From NCBI GenBank assembly GCA_902535155.1, contig CACASB010000002.1, forward strand, positions 24,914 through 88,913: 64,000 nt of DNA, written 5' to 3'. This DNA is from an uncultured Pelagibacteraceae bacterium (GTDB taxonomy: Bacteria > Pseudomonadota > Alphaproteobacteria > Pelagibacterales > Pelagibacteraceae). A model generated the notes under the pieces. The model was not told where the DNA came from. It did not search any database and saw only the letters and a list, made by a program, of their open reading frames with translations. This document shows positions 24,555-32,868 of this stretch, in pieces. A program made the translations under genes and the position numbers. Within the stretch, counting starts at the first letter, position 1; every line of letters starts with the position of its first letter.

Positions 24555-24594
24555 ATGTTATAATATAACATATTTCAATTAGACAATAAGTCAA
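24555..24594 (-). promoter_or_regulatory. Promoter overlapped by a perfect 8-bp palindrome (candidate operator)
   Basis: On the minus strand, TTGACT (24594-24589) and TATGTT (24572-24567) form -35 and -10 boxes 16 bases apart upstream of the DsrE-like gene. ATGTTATA (24555-24562) and TATAACAT (24564-24571) are perfect inverted arms around one base. The dyad starts inside the -10 region, the position expected for a repressor site. The dyad is directly visible; the repressor is unknown and the DsrE context suggests a sulfur-responsive one. Confidence 0.55.
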
Positions 24595-24631
24595 GGCACA
24601 TATTTTTTTCAACTATAATATTTATTTAAGA

Positions 24632-24982
24632 TTAATTTTTTTTATCGTTGTCTACTACTAGACAAATTTCTGACTTAGTTAGAAATCTTTGGCCTGTTCC
24701 ATTATCTAATGAAAACATTCCACCAATTCCTTTTACAGCATCAATAGTTAAATCAGTGTGTTTCCATTTTTCATACTGATCATCATTCATATAAAAAGGA
24801 ACACCACCAATTTCTCCAAGTTTAACATCGCTATTTCCCACTAGATATTCTTTTCTAGGATAACACATTGGTGCACTTCCATCACAACATCCACCAGATT
24901 GATGAAATAAAAGCTCATCACCATGTTGTGCTTTAATATCTTCAATTAATTTTAATGCAGATTCTGTAGCTTTTACTTTCAT
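24632..24982 (-). CDS. DUF779 family protein associated with ExaC aldehyde dehydrogenase
   Basis: A 116-residue protein with the DUF779 signature FHQSGGCCDGSAPMCYP near residue 28, where the cysteines could bind a metal. Then follow GEIGGVPFYMNDDQYEKW and the end FLTKSEICLVV. DUF779 proteins are nearly always found beside ExaC/AldB-type aldehyde dehydrogenases, as here. An earlier in-frame ATG at 25015 would add MAREESRAIIY, but those codons coincide exactly with a perfect 11-bp GC-rich hairpin. The family starts close to the KVKAT region, so ATG at 24982 is preferred. Neither start has a good ribosome site. Function unproven. Confidence 0.8.
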   Translation of the reverse strand: MKVKATESALKLIEDIKAQHGDELLFHQSGGCCDGSAPMCYPRKEYLVGNSDVKLGEIGGVPFYMNDDQYEKWKHTDLTIDAVKGIGGMFSLDNGTGQRFLTKSEICLVVDNDKKN

Positions 24983-24989
24983 ATAAATT

Positions 24990-25015
24990 ATGGCCCGTGA
25001 TTCCTCACGGGCCAT
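24990..25015 (-). terminator. 11-bp GC-rich hairpin with GGAA tetraloop between exaC and DUF779 gene
   Basis: ATGGCCCGTGA and TCACGGGCCAT pair perfectly around a 4-base loop, which reads GGAA (a GNRA tetraloop) in the transcribed direction. The stem is the most GC-rich inverted repeat I noticed in the window. It sits 17 bases after the exaC stop and 7 bases before the preferred DUF779 start. It may act as an intra-operon attenuator or an RNA-stabilising hairpin that lowers downstream expression. The hairpin is seen; its action is inferred. Confidence 0.7.
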
Positions 25016-25032
25016 TATATATTAATTATTGT

Positions 25033-26574
25033 TTAAAAGAAGCCTAATTTCTTTTCACTGTAAGACACGTGTAAGTTTTTCACCTGTCTGTAGTGGTTAA
25101 GCATCATTTTATGTGTTTCTCTTCCGATACCAGATTGTTTGTATCCACCGAAAGCAGCATGAGCAGGATAAGCGTGATAACAGTTTGTCCAAACTCTACC
25201 AGCTTGTATTTCTCTACCCATTCTAAACGCACGATTACCATTTCTAGTCCATACTCCTGCGCCTAAACCATAAAGTGTATCATTAGCAATTTCTAATGCT
25301 TCTTTCTCATCTTTAAATTTAGTTACAGAAACAACAGGTCCAAAAATTTCTTCTTGGAATATTCTCATGTCGTTTTTACCTTCGAAAATAGTTGGCTCAA
25401 TGTAGTTTCCTTTTTCTAAACCACTATTGATTTTTGCAACATTTCCTCCACATAGAACTTTGGCACCTTCTTTCTTACCTAGGTCTAGATAAGATTTGAT
25501 TTTTTCCATTTGTTCTAATGAAGCTTGTGCACCAATCATTGTTTCCATTTTTAAAGGATTGTCTTGTTTTACAGCTTTAGTTCTTGCAACAGCTCTTTCC
25601 ATGAACTTATCATAGATAGACTCTTGTACTAATGCTCTACTTGGACAAGTACAAACTTCTCCTTGGTTTAATGTAAACATTGCAAAACCTTCTAAACACT
25701 TATCAAAGAAGTCGTCATCTTTGTCCATAACGTCTTCGAAATAAATGTTAGGAGATTTACCACCTAATTCTAAAGTAATTGGAATTAAGTTTTGTGATGC
25801 ATATTGCATAATCAATCTACCAGTTGTCGTTTCACCAGTGAAAGCAACTTTTCTTACTCTTTTAGAAGATGCTAAAGGTTTACCAGCTTCTAAACCAAAA
25901 CCGCTCACAATGTTAAGTACGCCTGGTGGCAAAAGATCACCGATAAGTTCCATCATTACCATGATTGATGCAGGAGTTTGCTCTGCAGGTTTTAAAACCA
26001 CACAGTTACCAGCAGCTAATGCTGGAGCAAGTTTCCATGTTGCCATCAATAATGGGAAGTTCCATGGTATAATCTGACCAACTACACCTAAAGGCTCAGG
26101 TATATGGTAAGAATATTCACCATTACTTATCTCAGAGATTGAACCTTCTTCAGCTCTTATTACGCTTGCGAAATATCTCCAGTGGTCTACCACTAAAGGT
26201 AAGTCAGCAGCCATACATTCTCTGATTGGCTTACCGTTATCTAAACATTCAGCAACAGCAAGTGTGCTAAGATTTTTTTCAAGCACATCTGCAATTTTAA
26301 GTAAAATGTTTGATCTTTCAGTAATTGATGTCTTTCCCCATGATGGGAAAGCTGCGTGCGCTGCATCTAATGCTGCATCCACGTCTTTTTCATTTGATCT
26401 TGCAATTGAACAGATCTTCTCATTTGAAATAGGAGATGTATTATCAAAATACTTTCCTGATTTAGGCTCTACAAATTTACCATTAATGTAGTTTCCATAC
26501 TTTGCTTTAAATGGAAATTTAACCTTTAAATGAGATGTATCTAGAACAGAAGACAATTTCATTTCTGCACTCAT
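25033..26574 (-). CDS. exaC: ExaC/AldB-type NAD-dependent aldehyde dehydrogenase
   Basis: A 513-residue aldehyde dehydrogenase of the acetaldehyde group. Landmarks are [20 protein letters not shown] near residue 168, [12 protein letters not shown], the general base in [14 protein letters not shown] near residue 267, and the catalytic-cysteine block [20 protein letters not shown] near 305, whose CTC pattern is typical of ExaC/AldB. It oxidises short aldehydes to acids. GGAGG at 26579-26583 lies 5 bases before the start. The 120-base upstream region contains nested inverted repeats and no other gene. A DUF779 gene follows. Confidence 0.9.
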   Translation of the reverse strand: MSAEMKLSSVLDTSHLKVKFPFKAKYGNYINGKFVEPKSGKYFDNTSPISNEKICSIARSNEKDVDAALDAAHAAFPSWGKTSITERSNILLKIADVLEKNLSTLAVAECLDNGKPIRECMAADLPLVVDHWRYFASVIRAEEGSISEISNGEYSYHIPEPLGVVGQIIPWNFPLLMATWKLAPALAAGNCVVLKPAEQTPASIMVMMELIGDLLPPGVLNIVSGFGLEAGKPLASSKRVRKVAFTGETTTGRLIMQYASQNLIPITLELGGKSPNIYFEDVMDKDDDFFDKCLEGFAMFTLNQGEVCTCPSRALVQESIYDKFMERAVARTKAVKQDNPLKMETMIGAQASLEQMEKIKSYLDLGKKEGAKVLCGGNVAKINSGLEKGNYIEPTIFEGKNDMRIFQEEIFGPVVSVTKFKDEKEALEIANDTLYGLGAGVWTRNGNRAFRMGREIQAGRVWTNCYHAYPAHAAFGGYKQSGIGRETHKMMLNHYRQVKNLHVSYSEKKLGFF

Positions 26575-26599
26575 TTTTCCTCCATTAGTTATAACTTTT

Positions 26600-26643
26600 A
26601 TGACTTTCCTAAATTTTTAGATAAAGTCATTTTGTACAATGAC
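26600..26643 (-). promoter_or_regulatory. Nested inverted repeats upstream of exaC (candidate operator or leader hairpin)
   Basis: ATGACTTT (26600-26607) is the perfect inverse of AAAGTCAT (26623-26630). Inside it, CTAAA and TTTAG (26609-26620) form a second inverted pair. GTCATT (26626-26631) is also inverse to AATGAC (26638-26643), so the central arm can pair either way. This could be a multi-site operator or two mutually exclusive hairpins in the leader of exaC. Symmetry is visible; function is inferred. Confidence 0.45.
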
Positions 26644-26695
26644 TAATTAAAACTCTTTTTGGACAGTAAGTAAATATTCAATTATATTTTCAATC

Positions 26696-27556
26696 TTAGG
26701 TTGATATATTTTTTCTTGTTGCCAGATAAACACCAAAAGATGCGACTAAAAAACCAAATATATCTAAATTAGATAATTCTTCATTTAGAAATATCCAAGC
26801 AATAATTGCTGTTGTGGCTGGAATTAAAAAAAATATTGTTACCGTTTTGCTCGCTGAATTATTCTTTATTAAATACATTAAAATTGTGAAAGCCCCAAAG
26901 GATACTAAAAAAATTTGATGGCTCATTGCAATTAAAAAAGTTTTATTAAAATTAATAAATGCCTCTGCAAAAAAAATAACAATTAAAATATGAAATATAC
27001 ATCCCCCGGCCGCTTGATACATGTTGCTCACTGGTAAGGGGGCATTTCCACCAAACTTCTTTTGTAAAAGAGTTGCAGATGTAATAGAAGCTAAGGCTAA
27101 AAACGATGCTATGATACCAATTGATGGTAGAGCATCTCCTAAATCAAAACCTAAGACAATTGCTGCTCCACTAAAACCTAACAGTACGCCTACCCACTGT
27201 CTCCATCCAACTTTTTCATTTAATATTGGTCCAGCTAATGCATTTGTGAGTATTGGTTGCATTGTTACTATAAGTGCAGTTATTCCTGTTGGTACTCCAA
27301 GAGAAACCGAGTAAAAAACACCACCTAAATAAATTCCGTGAAATAACACTCCACTTAAAATTGAATTAGATAATTCTTTTTTTTCTAACCTTAATGAAAT
27401 TTTTTTATATTTTGCATAAATCAAAAATCCAATTGCAACTAAAAAAAATCTAAAAGCTAGGGCAGAGAATGGATCACTATTATCAACTATTGGTTTAGTT
27501 GTAACAAAAGCAGACGACCATAAAAAAATAAATACAAAAGATAAACTATTTTTCAT
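26696..27556 (-). CDS. EamA/DMT-superfamily transporter, copy 1
   Basis: A 286-residue integral membrane protein with ten helices in two EamA repeats. The typical features are FLWSSAFVTTKPIVD at the first helix, FRFFLVAIGFL, the GVLFHGIYLGGVFYS region and the second-half block GFSGAAIVLGF, ending in FGFLVASFGVYLATRKN. Members export metabolites or amino acids; the substrate is not readable. An upstream gene of the same family (27626-28519) is separated by 69 bases that contain a parS-like sequence. Confidence 0.85.
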   Translation of the reverse strand: MKNSLSFVFIFLWSSAFVTTKPIVDNSDPFSALAFRFFLVAIGFLIYAKYKKISLRLEKKELSNSILSGVLFHGIYLGGVFYSVSLGVPTGITALIVTMQPILTNALAGPILNEKVGWRQWVGVLLGFSGAAIVLGFDLGDALPSIGIIASFLALASITSATLLQKKFGGNAPLPVSNMYQAAGGCIFHILIVIFFAEAFINFNKTFLIAMSHQIFLVSFGAFTILMYLIKNNSASKTVTIFFLIPATTAIIAWIFLNEELSNLDIFGFLVASFGVYLATRKNIST

Positions 27557-27572
27557 TTTAATAAGTTATATT

Positions 27573-27588
27573 AATTTCACGTGAAACC
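27573..27588. promoter_or_regulatory. parS-like ParB-binding sequence
   Basis: TTTCACGTGAAA (27575-27586) is a perfect 12-bp palindrome. With its flank (AATTTCACGTGAAACC) it matches 13 of 16 positions of the bacterial parS consensus TGTTTCACGTGAAACA, including the entire core. It lies between two transporter genes and has no coding role. In a genome this AT-rich, a 13-base match centred on CACGTG is not expected by chance in one window. If real, this segment lies near the chromosome partition region. No parA/parB or dnaA boxes were seen here. Confidence 0.5.
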
Positions 27589-27625
27589 ACAGAGAAACCT
27601 AAAGTTGAATCGTATTTCAAATTAA

Positions 27626-28519
27626 TTAAACTTTAATTGGAATATTTTTAGTAGATTTTTTTACTAAAAAAATTCCTAAAATAATTGCAACCAATGCTAT
27701 AACTACTTTTTCAGTTATAACTTCCTCTAAAAAAATATATCCTAAAATAACTCCAAAAATAGGTATTAGATAAGCTACTTGAGACTGAAATACCAAACCG
27801 TTTTCTTTTAAAACCTTAAAACGTAAAACCCAAGCTAAACCGGTTGTAATTAATCCTAAGTATATTATTGAGATTAATGAATTTACTGATGGGCTATAAT
27901 TCCATGGTTTTTCTAAAACAAAACAAATAGGTAAAAGTATTAAAGTTGCCCAAATTAAAATAGAAGCTGTAACATTTTCGTTTTTTTTCTTACTTATTTT
28001 TAAGGTTAAAATTCCACCTACAACGTAACCTAAAGAACCCATTAAAATACAAAATGCTGAGAAGATATTACTTTCATTAATTAAAAAATCATCAGAAAAT
28101 AAATAAACTATTCCTGCAAAACCAACAGAAACTCCTATAATTTTTAAAAGGTTTATTTTCTCATTTTTAATAAAAACATGAGCCAATAGCGTTGATGTTA
28201 ATGGAGAAGTGGACATGAGTATTGCTGCTAAATTACTTTGTATTTGTTTAACTCCATAAGCAATTAAAAAAAACGGTAAAACTAAATTTACAAATCCAAT
28301 AGAAGCAAACCAAAGCCAGTCTTTTGAAAATGCTTCAATTTTTATATTTTTGATATTACATAAAATAAGTAAAGGAATGCATCCCAAGAAAACTCTTATA
28401 AAAGCAATCGTTACCGGTCCAAAAGATTCTGTTGCAATTTTTATATTAAAAAATGCTGAAGCCCAGATAACCGCTAAAAAAACAAGTAAACAATAATCAG
28501 TAACTGTTGGTTGTCTCAT
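27626..28519 (-). CDS. EamA/DMT-superfamily transporter, copy 2
   Basis: A 297-residue protein with ten membrane helices in two EamA repeats. Landmarks are AVIWASAFFNIKIATE at the start, FIRVFLGCIPLLIL, VLPFFLIAYGVKQIQSNLAAIL, SVGFAGIVYLFSDD and the conserved GLITTGLAWVLRFK followed by VAYLIPIFGVILGYIFLEE. Its start overlaps the stop of the YbaK gene upstream by 4 bases (ATGA type), so the two are co-translated. It is in a different subgroup from the neighbouring EamA gene. Substrate unknown. Confidence 0.85.
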   Translation of the reverse strand: MRQPTVTDYCLLVFLAVIWASAFFNIKIATESFGPVTIAFIRVFLGCIPLLILCNIKNIKIEAFSKDWLWFASIGFVNLVLPFFLIAYGVKQIQSNLAAILMSTSPLTSTLLAHVFIKNEKINLLKIIGVSVGFAGIVYLFSDDFLINESNIFSAFCILMGSLGYVVGGILTLKISKKKNENVTASILIWATLILLPICFVLEKPWNYSPSVNSLISIIYLGLITTGLAWVLRFKVLKENGLVFQSQVAYLIPIFGVILGYIFLEEVITEKVVIALVAIILGIFLVKKSTKNIPIKV

Positions 28520-28998
28520 TCAGATATATCCATAATTTTACCATTTGTAATTTTTATTAGGTTAGAGGTGCTGATCTTAAAAATACTATTAGGATGGCCA
28601 GCTGCAGCAAAAACATAGACAAACCTATCGAATGATTTATCAATTAATATTTCTAGTTTATTTAAATGGCCTACAGGTGAAACCCCTCCAATACTAAAAC
28701 CAGTGTTTTCTTTAACCTGAACTGCATCAGCCATACAAACATCTTTTAAAGAAATTGCTTTTTTCAATTTATTTAGTGAACATTTTTTATCTCCTGGAAT
28801 AAGACACAAAACAAATTTGCTCTCTGCTTTTAGTAATAAACTTTTAACTATTGCTCCTATTTCACAGTTTAATGCAATTGCTGCATCTTTTGCAGTTTTG
28901 GCAGTTTTTTCTAAAATTGATATTTTAATATTGTTATCGAAAATACTTAGTGCTTTTTGGACTCTTTGGACCGCCTCATTCTCAATAATTGAATTCAT
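28516..28998 (-). CDS. YbaK/EbsC family aminoacyl-tRNA deacylase
   Basis: A 160-residue single-domain editing protein. The conserved lysine-containing pocket is in AIVKSLLLKAESKFVLCLIPGDKK near residues 48-70, and GFSIGGVSPVGH near 105 is the YbaK/ProX signature. These enzymes remove wrongly charged amino acids (Cys or Ala on tRNA-Pro, or others). The last four bases overlap the start of the EamA gene. An upstream ORF-free stretch of about 140 bases separates it from divergent glnA. Confidence 0.88.
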   Translation of the reverse strand: MNSIIENEAVQRVQKALSIFDNNIKISILEKTAKTAKDAAIALNCEIGAIVKSLLLKAESKFVLCLIPGDKKCSLNKLKKAISLKDVCMADAVQVKENTGFSIGGVSPVGHLNKLEILIDKSFDRFVYVFAAAGHPNSIFKISTSNLIKITNGKIMDISE

Positions 28999-29043
28999 TT
29001 ACAACCTTTGATTGTTTGCAAAAAAGTAATTTCTCATGTTTAA

Positions 29044-29098
29044 TCCTATGCTTATAAGACATAGGAGATATTAATTTAAATCGGGATAAAGTTATAAT
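29044..29098 (+). promoter_or_regulatory. glnA upstream region: short hairpin and candidate -10 element
   Basis: In the 140 bases between divergent ybaK and glnA there is a 7-bp hairpin (TCCTATG 29044-29050, CATAGGA 29060-29066, loop 9) and a consensus TATAAT at 29093-29098, 40 bases before the start. No convincing -35 box pairs with it. A ribosome site AAAGGGGAA follows. I saw no riboswitch structure. Nitrogen control of glnA is expected from general knowledge, but no NtrC site could be confirmed. Confidence 0.35.
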
Positions 29099-29138
29099 TT
29101 ATTTTGATACTAATCCAGAAAATTAAAGGGGAAACAAA

Positions 29139-30545
29139 ATGAGCGCAAACAACGTACTTAAACAAATTAAGGATAAACAAATCGAATACGTAGATTTAAG
29201 ATTTACGGACCCAAGAGGTAAACTTCAACACGTTACTATGGATGCAAGTATGGTTGACGGCGACATGCTGAATGATGGAATATTTTTTGATGGTTCTTCA
29301 ATTGCTGGCTGGAAGGCAATTAACGAGTCAGATATGATACTAAAACCTGATTTAAATAAAGCAATTGTAGACCCTTTCACTTCACATAATACTTTAAATT
29401 TATTTTGTGATATTTTAGATGCAGTTAAAAAAGATCCTTATGAAAGAGATCCAAGAGGCACAGCAAAAAAGGCTGAAGAATATTTAAAAAAATCTGGAAT
29501 TGGTGACAAAGCATTTTTTGGTCCAGAGGCAGAATTTTTTGTATTTGATGATGTAAAATTTAAAAACGATATGAACGAGACAGGATTCAAGATAGATAGC
29601 ACGGAAGGTCCTTATAATACCGGTAAAGATTACGATAACGGTAACATGGGTCACAGACCAGGTATTAAAGGAGGATATTTTCCAGTGCCCCCAGTAGACA
29701 GTGCACAAGATATGAGAAGCGAATATTTAAAAGCTATGAGAGATATGGGAATTAAAGTTGAAAAACATCACCATGAAGTAGCACCAAGTCAGCACGAATT
29801 AGGAATGTATTTTGGTACACTTGTAGATCAAGCAGACAACTTACAATTATACAAATATGCAGTTCACATGGTGTCACACTCTTTTGGCAAGACGGCAACA
29901 TTTATGCCAAAGCCAGTTAAAGGTGATAATGGTTCAGGAATGCACGTTCATCAATCTATATGGAAGGGTAGTACTGCATTATTTTCTGGAGATAAATATG
30001 CTGGATTGTCTGATCTTGCACTAAACTATATAGGTGGAATTTTAAAACATGCAAAAGCTATTAATGCTTTTTCGAATGCTACAACAAATAGTTACAAACG
30101 ATTAATTCCAGGATTTGAGGCTCCAGTATTGTTAGCTTATTCAGCTAGAAACAGATCAGCCTCTTGTAGAATACCCATTACTTTAAGTAAAAAGGCTGCA
30201 AGATGTGAAGTACGTTTCGGTGATGCTGCAGGAAATCCATATTTAACTTTTGCAGCAATGTTAATGGCAGGATTAGATGGAATTAAAAACAAAATTAATC
30301 CTGGTAAATCATTTGATAAAGATCTTTATGCATTATCAGAAGAGGAAGTAAGCAAAATTCCAACTGTCTGTGGTTCTTTAAGAGAAGCTATGGAAAGTTT
30401 AGATAAAGACAGAAAATTCTTAACACAAGGTGGCGTTTTCACAGACGACCAAATTGATGCATATATTTCTTTGAAGATGGAAGAAGTTCACAATTTTGAA
30501 CACACTCCACATCCAATAGAATTTGAGATGTATTACAGCTGTTAA
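29139..30545 (+). CDS. glnA: Glutamine synthetase type I
   Basis: A 468-residue GSI that makes glutamine from glutamate, ammonia and ATP. Key motifs: FFDGSSIAGWKAI near residue 50, the metal-ligand block FFGPEAEFFVFD near 128, MHVHQSIWK near 270, the ATP-site NATTNSYKRLIPGFEAPV near 322, and NRSASCRIPI. The Tyr adenylylation site is kept in KDLYALSEEE, so control by GlnE is possible. It is preceded by a strong AAGGGG ribosome site. Its stop is adjacent to the stop of the convergent sufA gene with no spacer. Confidence 0.96.
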   Translation: MSANNVLKQIKDKQIEYVDLRFTDPRGKLQHVTMDASMVDGDMLNDGIFFDGSSIAGWKAINESDMILKPDLNKAIVDPFTSHNTLNLFCDILDAVKKDPYERDPRGTAKKAEEYLKKSGIGDKAFFGPEAEFFVFDDVKFKNDMNETGFKIDSTEGPYNTGKDYDNGNMGHRPGIKGGYFPVPPVDSAQDMRSEYLKAMRDMGIKVEKHHHEVAPSQHELGMYFGTLVDQADNLQLYKYAVHMVSHSFGKTATFMPKPVKGDNGSGMHVHQSIWKGSTALFSGDKYAGLSDLALNYIGGILKHAKAINAFSNATTNSYKRLIPGFEAPVLLAYSARNRSASCRIPITLSKKAARCEVRFGDAAGNPYLTFAAMLMAGLDGIKNKINPGKSFDKDLYALSEEEVSKIPTVCGSLREAMESLDKDRKFLTQGGVFTDDQIDAYISLKMEEVHNFEHTPHPIEFEMYYSC

Positions 30546-30881
30546 TTAATTTGATATTTTAAAAGATTCTCCACATCCACAACGTTCAGTTTCGTTTGGA
30601 TTATTAAAAACAAATGAAGATGAAAATTCTTCTACTTTGTAATCCATTTCAGTGCCTAGGAGATACATTATTGCACTTGGATCTATGAAAACTTTGACGC
30701 CTTTTTCCTCTATTAACTCATCATTAGGTTGATGTGTTTTGGCATATTCCATAATGTAAGCCATTCCAGCACAACCACCACTCTTTACGCCAATTCTCAC
30801 TCCCATTGTGTCTTTTTCTTGAGAAAGAATTTCCTTAATTCTGTTAGCTGCTTTATCACTTAATTTAATTACTTGTGTCAT
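30546..30881 (-). CDS. sufA: HesB/IscA-type iron-sulfur carrier (SufA)
   Basis: A 111-residue A-type carrier protein. The three ligand cysteines are in VKSGGCAGMAYIMEY near residue 37 and ERCGCGESFKI at the C-terminus. It accepts clusters from SufBCD and delivers them to apo-proteins. It is the last gene of the suf operon here. The start overlaps the sufT stop by 4 bases. SufA, ErpA and IscA differ by few residues, so the name rests on the operon context. Confidence 0.9.
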   Translation of the reverse strand: MTQVIKLSDKAANRIKEILSQEKDTMGVRIGVKSGGCAGMAYIMEYAKTHQPNDELIEEKGVKVFIDPSAIMYLLGTEMDYKVEEFSSSFVFNNPNETERCGCGESFKISN

Positions 30882-31177
30882 AAATTTAATTCTAATTTTC
30901 CCGCTTCTGTTATCATTGATTTATCCCATGGTGGATCCCAAACCAATTCCAAATTAACTTTTTTGACTTCTTTTACCTCTTTAACTGTATTTTCAACTTC
31001 CATCGGTAAGCTCTCTGCAACTGGACAATTTGGTGTGGTAAGGGTCATTATTACATCCACATTTTTTTGGTCATCCACTTTTACATCGTATATCAAACCA
31101 AGATCATAGATATTAACTGGAATTTCAGGATCATATATTTTTTTAATTTCTCCTATGATTTTTTCTTTAAGATCCAT
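30878..31177 (-). CDS. sufT: SufT-type MIP18/DUF59 iron-sulfur assembly factor
   Basis: A 99-residue DUF59 protein. Signature blocks are IYDPEIPVNIYDLGLIYDVKV near residue 14, MTLTTPNCPVAESLPMEVE around the single reactive cysteine, and ELVWDPPWDKSMIT near residue 78. SufT helps cluster insertion under high demand or assembles Fe-S enzymes such as aconitase and lipoate synthase. It ends with a 4-base overlap into sufA and begins 2 bases after the sufU stop, so it belongs to the same transcript. Confidence 0.92.
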   Translation of the reverse strand: MDLKEKIIGEIKKIYDPEIPVNIYDLGLIYDVKVDDQKNVDVIMTLTTPNCPVAESLPMEVENTVKEVKEVKKVNLELVWDPPWDKSMITEAGKLELNL

Positions 31178-31179
31178 AA

Positions 31180-31650
31180 TTATATAAATTTCTCACTATC
31201 ATTTTCATCTTTTTTATAATTCATTGCTGCTGCTAAAGCATGCCAAGCTATTGTAGCACATTTTACCCTCATTGGATATTGCTTAACACCAGAAAGTGAC
31301 ATTAGCTTAGTTTTCTCATCCTCTTTAATTAGTTGAGACTTTAGTTCTGGGCTTTGTTTAATCATGCCTAAAAAATCGTTAAGTATCTCTTTAACTTCAG
31401 GATTTTTTTTATCTTTCATTAACTCAGTCATTATTGAGGCAGATGCCATTGAAATTGCACAACCGTGCCCTTCAAAAGAAATATCCTCTATTTCTTTATT
31501 TTCATTTAGTTTTAAATAAACATGAACTTTGTCACCACAAAGTGGGTTATACCCCTCGGCATCCTTGTTAAAGTTTTCAAACTTTCCTAAATTTCTAGGG
31601 TTCTTACCGTGTTCTAATATTATTTCTTGATAAAGTTCTTTTAAGTCCAT
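31180..31650 (-). CDS. sufU: SufU/NifU-N-like iron-sulfur scaffold or sulfur-transfer protein
   Basis: A 156-residue protein with the three cysteine positions of the IscU/NifU-N fold: GYNPLCGDKVHV near residue 38, EGHGCAISMASASIM near 63 and RVKCATIAWHAL near 130. The insertion between the second and third cysteines is that of SufU, which takes persulfide from SufS with a zinc-bound site. It lies between sufS (3 bases away) and sufT (2 bases). The fold and context agree. Confidence 0.9.
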   Translation of the reverse strand: MDLKELYQEIILEHGKNPRNLGKFENFNKDAEGYNPLCGDKVHVYLKLNENKEIEDISFEGHGCAISMASASIMTELMKDKKNPEVKEILNDFLGMIKQSPELKSQLIKEDEKTKLMSLSGVKQYPMRVKCATIAWHALAAAMNYKKDENDSEKFI

Positions 31651-31653
31651 TTT

Positions 31654-32868
31654 TTAACTAAAAATTTTTTTACATTTATTTAAAGACTCATTTAATTGGT
31701 CTAAATCATCTTTTGTATTATAAACACCTAATGAAGCTCTAGCTGTTGCAGATAAACCAAGTTTTTCGTGCAGTATTTGACAACAATGATGACCAGCTCT
31801 AATTGCAACACCATCTTCATCAAGGATAGTTGCTATGTCGTGTGGGTGTACGCCGTCTAAAGTAAAAGACAAAACTGATCCTTTATCTTTTGGATTGCCA
31901 ATTAGTTTGACTGAATTATTTTTTCTTAATACTTCTTCACCATAAACAGTTAATTCTCTTTCATGTTTTTCAATATTTTCGATCCCAATTTTGTTTATAA
32001 ACTTAATTGACTCACCAAAGGCTATAACTTGAGCGGTTGCCATTGTGCCAGCTTCATATTTATTTGGTAATTCACCAAATGTAATTCCTTCTTTTTTAAC
32101 TTCTCTTATCATTCCACCACCACCTTGATATGGAGGTAATTCTTCTAACCATTTTTTCTTCGCATACAAAATTCCTAATCCGGTAGGTCCATACATTTTG
32201 TGACAAGAGATTGCATAAAAATCACAATCAAGATCTTGCATATCAAGTTTTAAATGTGGTGCTCCTTGACAGCCGTCAATTAAAACTGGAATATTTTTTG
32301 AATGCGCTAATTTAGTAATTTCTTTTACTGGTAATATTGCTCCAGTTACATTTGATAGATGGGTTATTGCAATAATTTTTGTTTTATCCGTAATATTTTT
32401 TTCTATAGTTTCTAGAGTAATGTCACCATTTTCATCCATTTCAGCAAATTTAATTTTTACACCTTTTGATTTTCTTAAATAGTGCCATGGGACATAATTC
32501 GAATGGTGTTCAAGCTCAGTAAGCAAGATTTCGTCACCTTCGTTTAAATGTTTCTGACCAAATGTATTTGCGACCAAATTTATAGCTTCAGTAGCTCCTT
32601 TCGTAAAAACTATTTCATTCTTATCTTTCGCATTAATATATTTTTGAACTAGAGTTCTTGTATTTTCATATAAATTGGTAGCTGCAACAGCTAAATAATG
32701 AATACTTCTTCCAACATTTGAGAATTCTTTAGTATAAAAATCATATATTCTATCCACAACAACTTGAGGTTTTTGAGAAGAATTTGCACTGTCTAAGTAT
32801 ACAAGATCGTTATTTTGTATTTTATTGTTAAAAATAGGAAATTCTTTTTTAATATCTTTTATACTCAT
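31654..32868 (-). CDS. sufS: Cysteine desulfurase
   Basis: A 404-residue fold-type I PLP enzyme that frees sulfur from cysteine as a persulfide. Landmarks are YLDSANSSQKPQVVVD near the N-terminus, ELEHHSNYVPWHYL, DGCQGAPHLKLDM, the PLP-lysine block ISCHKMYGPTGLGILYAKK near residue 222, and the active-site cysteine loop RAGHHCCQIL near residue 360. The class II SufS/CsdA layout is clear. The start overlaps the sufD stop by 4 bases. Confidence 0.95.
   Translation of the reverse strand: MSIKDIKKEFPIFNNKIQNNDLVYLDSANSSQKPQVVVDRIYDFYTKEFSNVGRSIHYLAVAATNLYENTRTLVQKYINAKDKNEIVFTKGATEAINLVANTFGQKHLNEGDEILLTELEHHSNYVPWHYLRKSKGVKIKFAEMDENGDITLETIEKNITDKTKIIAITHLSNVTGAILPVKEITKLAHSKNIPVLIDGCQGAPHLKLDMQDLDCDFYAISCHKMYGPTGLGILYAKKKWLEELPPYQGGGGMIREVKKEGITFGELPNKYEAGTMATAQVIAFGESIKFINKIGIENIEKHERELTVYGEEVLRKNNSVKLIGNPKDKGSVLSFTLDGVHPHDIATILDEDGVAIRAGHHCCQILHEKLGLSATARASLGVYNTKDDLDQLNESLNKCKKIFS

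Noticed and set aside
25065..25072. ACACGTGT palindrome resembling the parS core
   Set aside because: It lies inside exaC coding sequence and its flanks do not match the parS consensus.
29044..29066. Riboswitch or glnA RNA upstream of glutamine synthetase
   Set aside because: Only a 7-bp hairpin is present; no multi-stem structure could be supported by eye.
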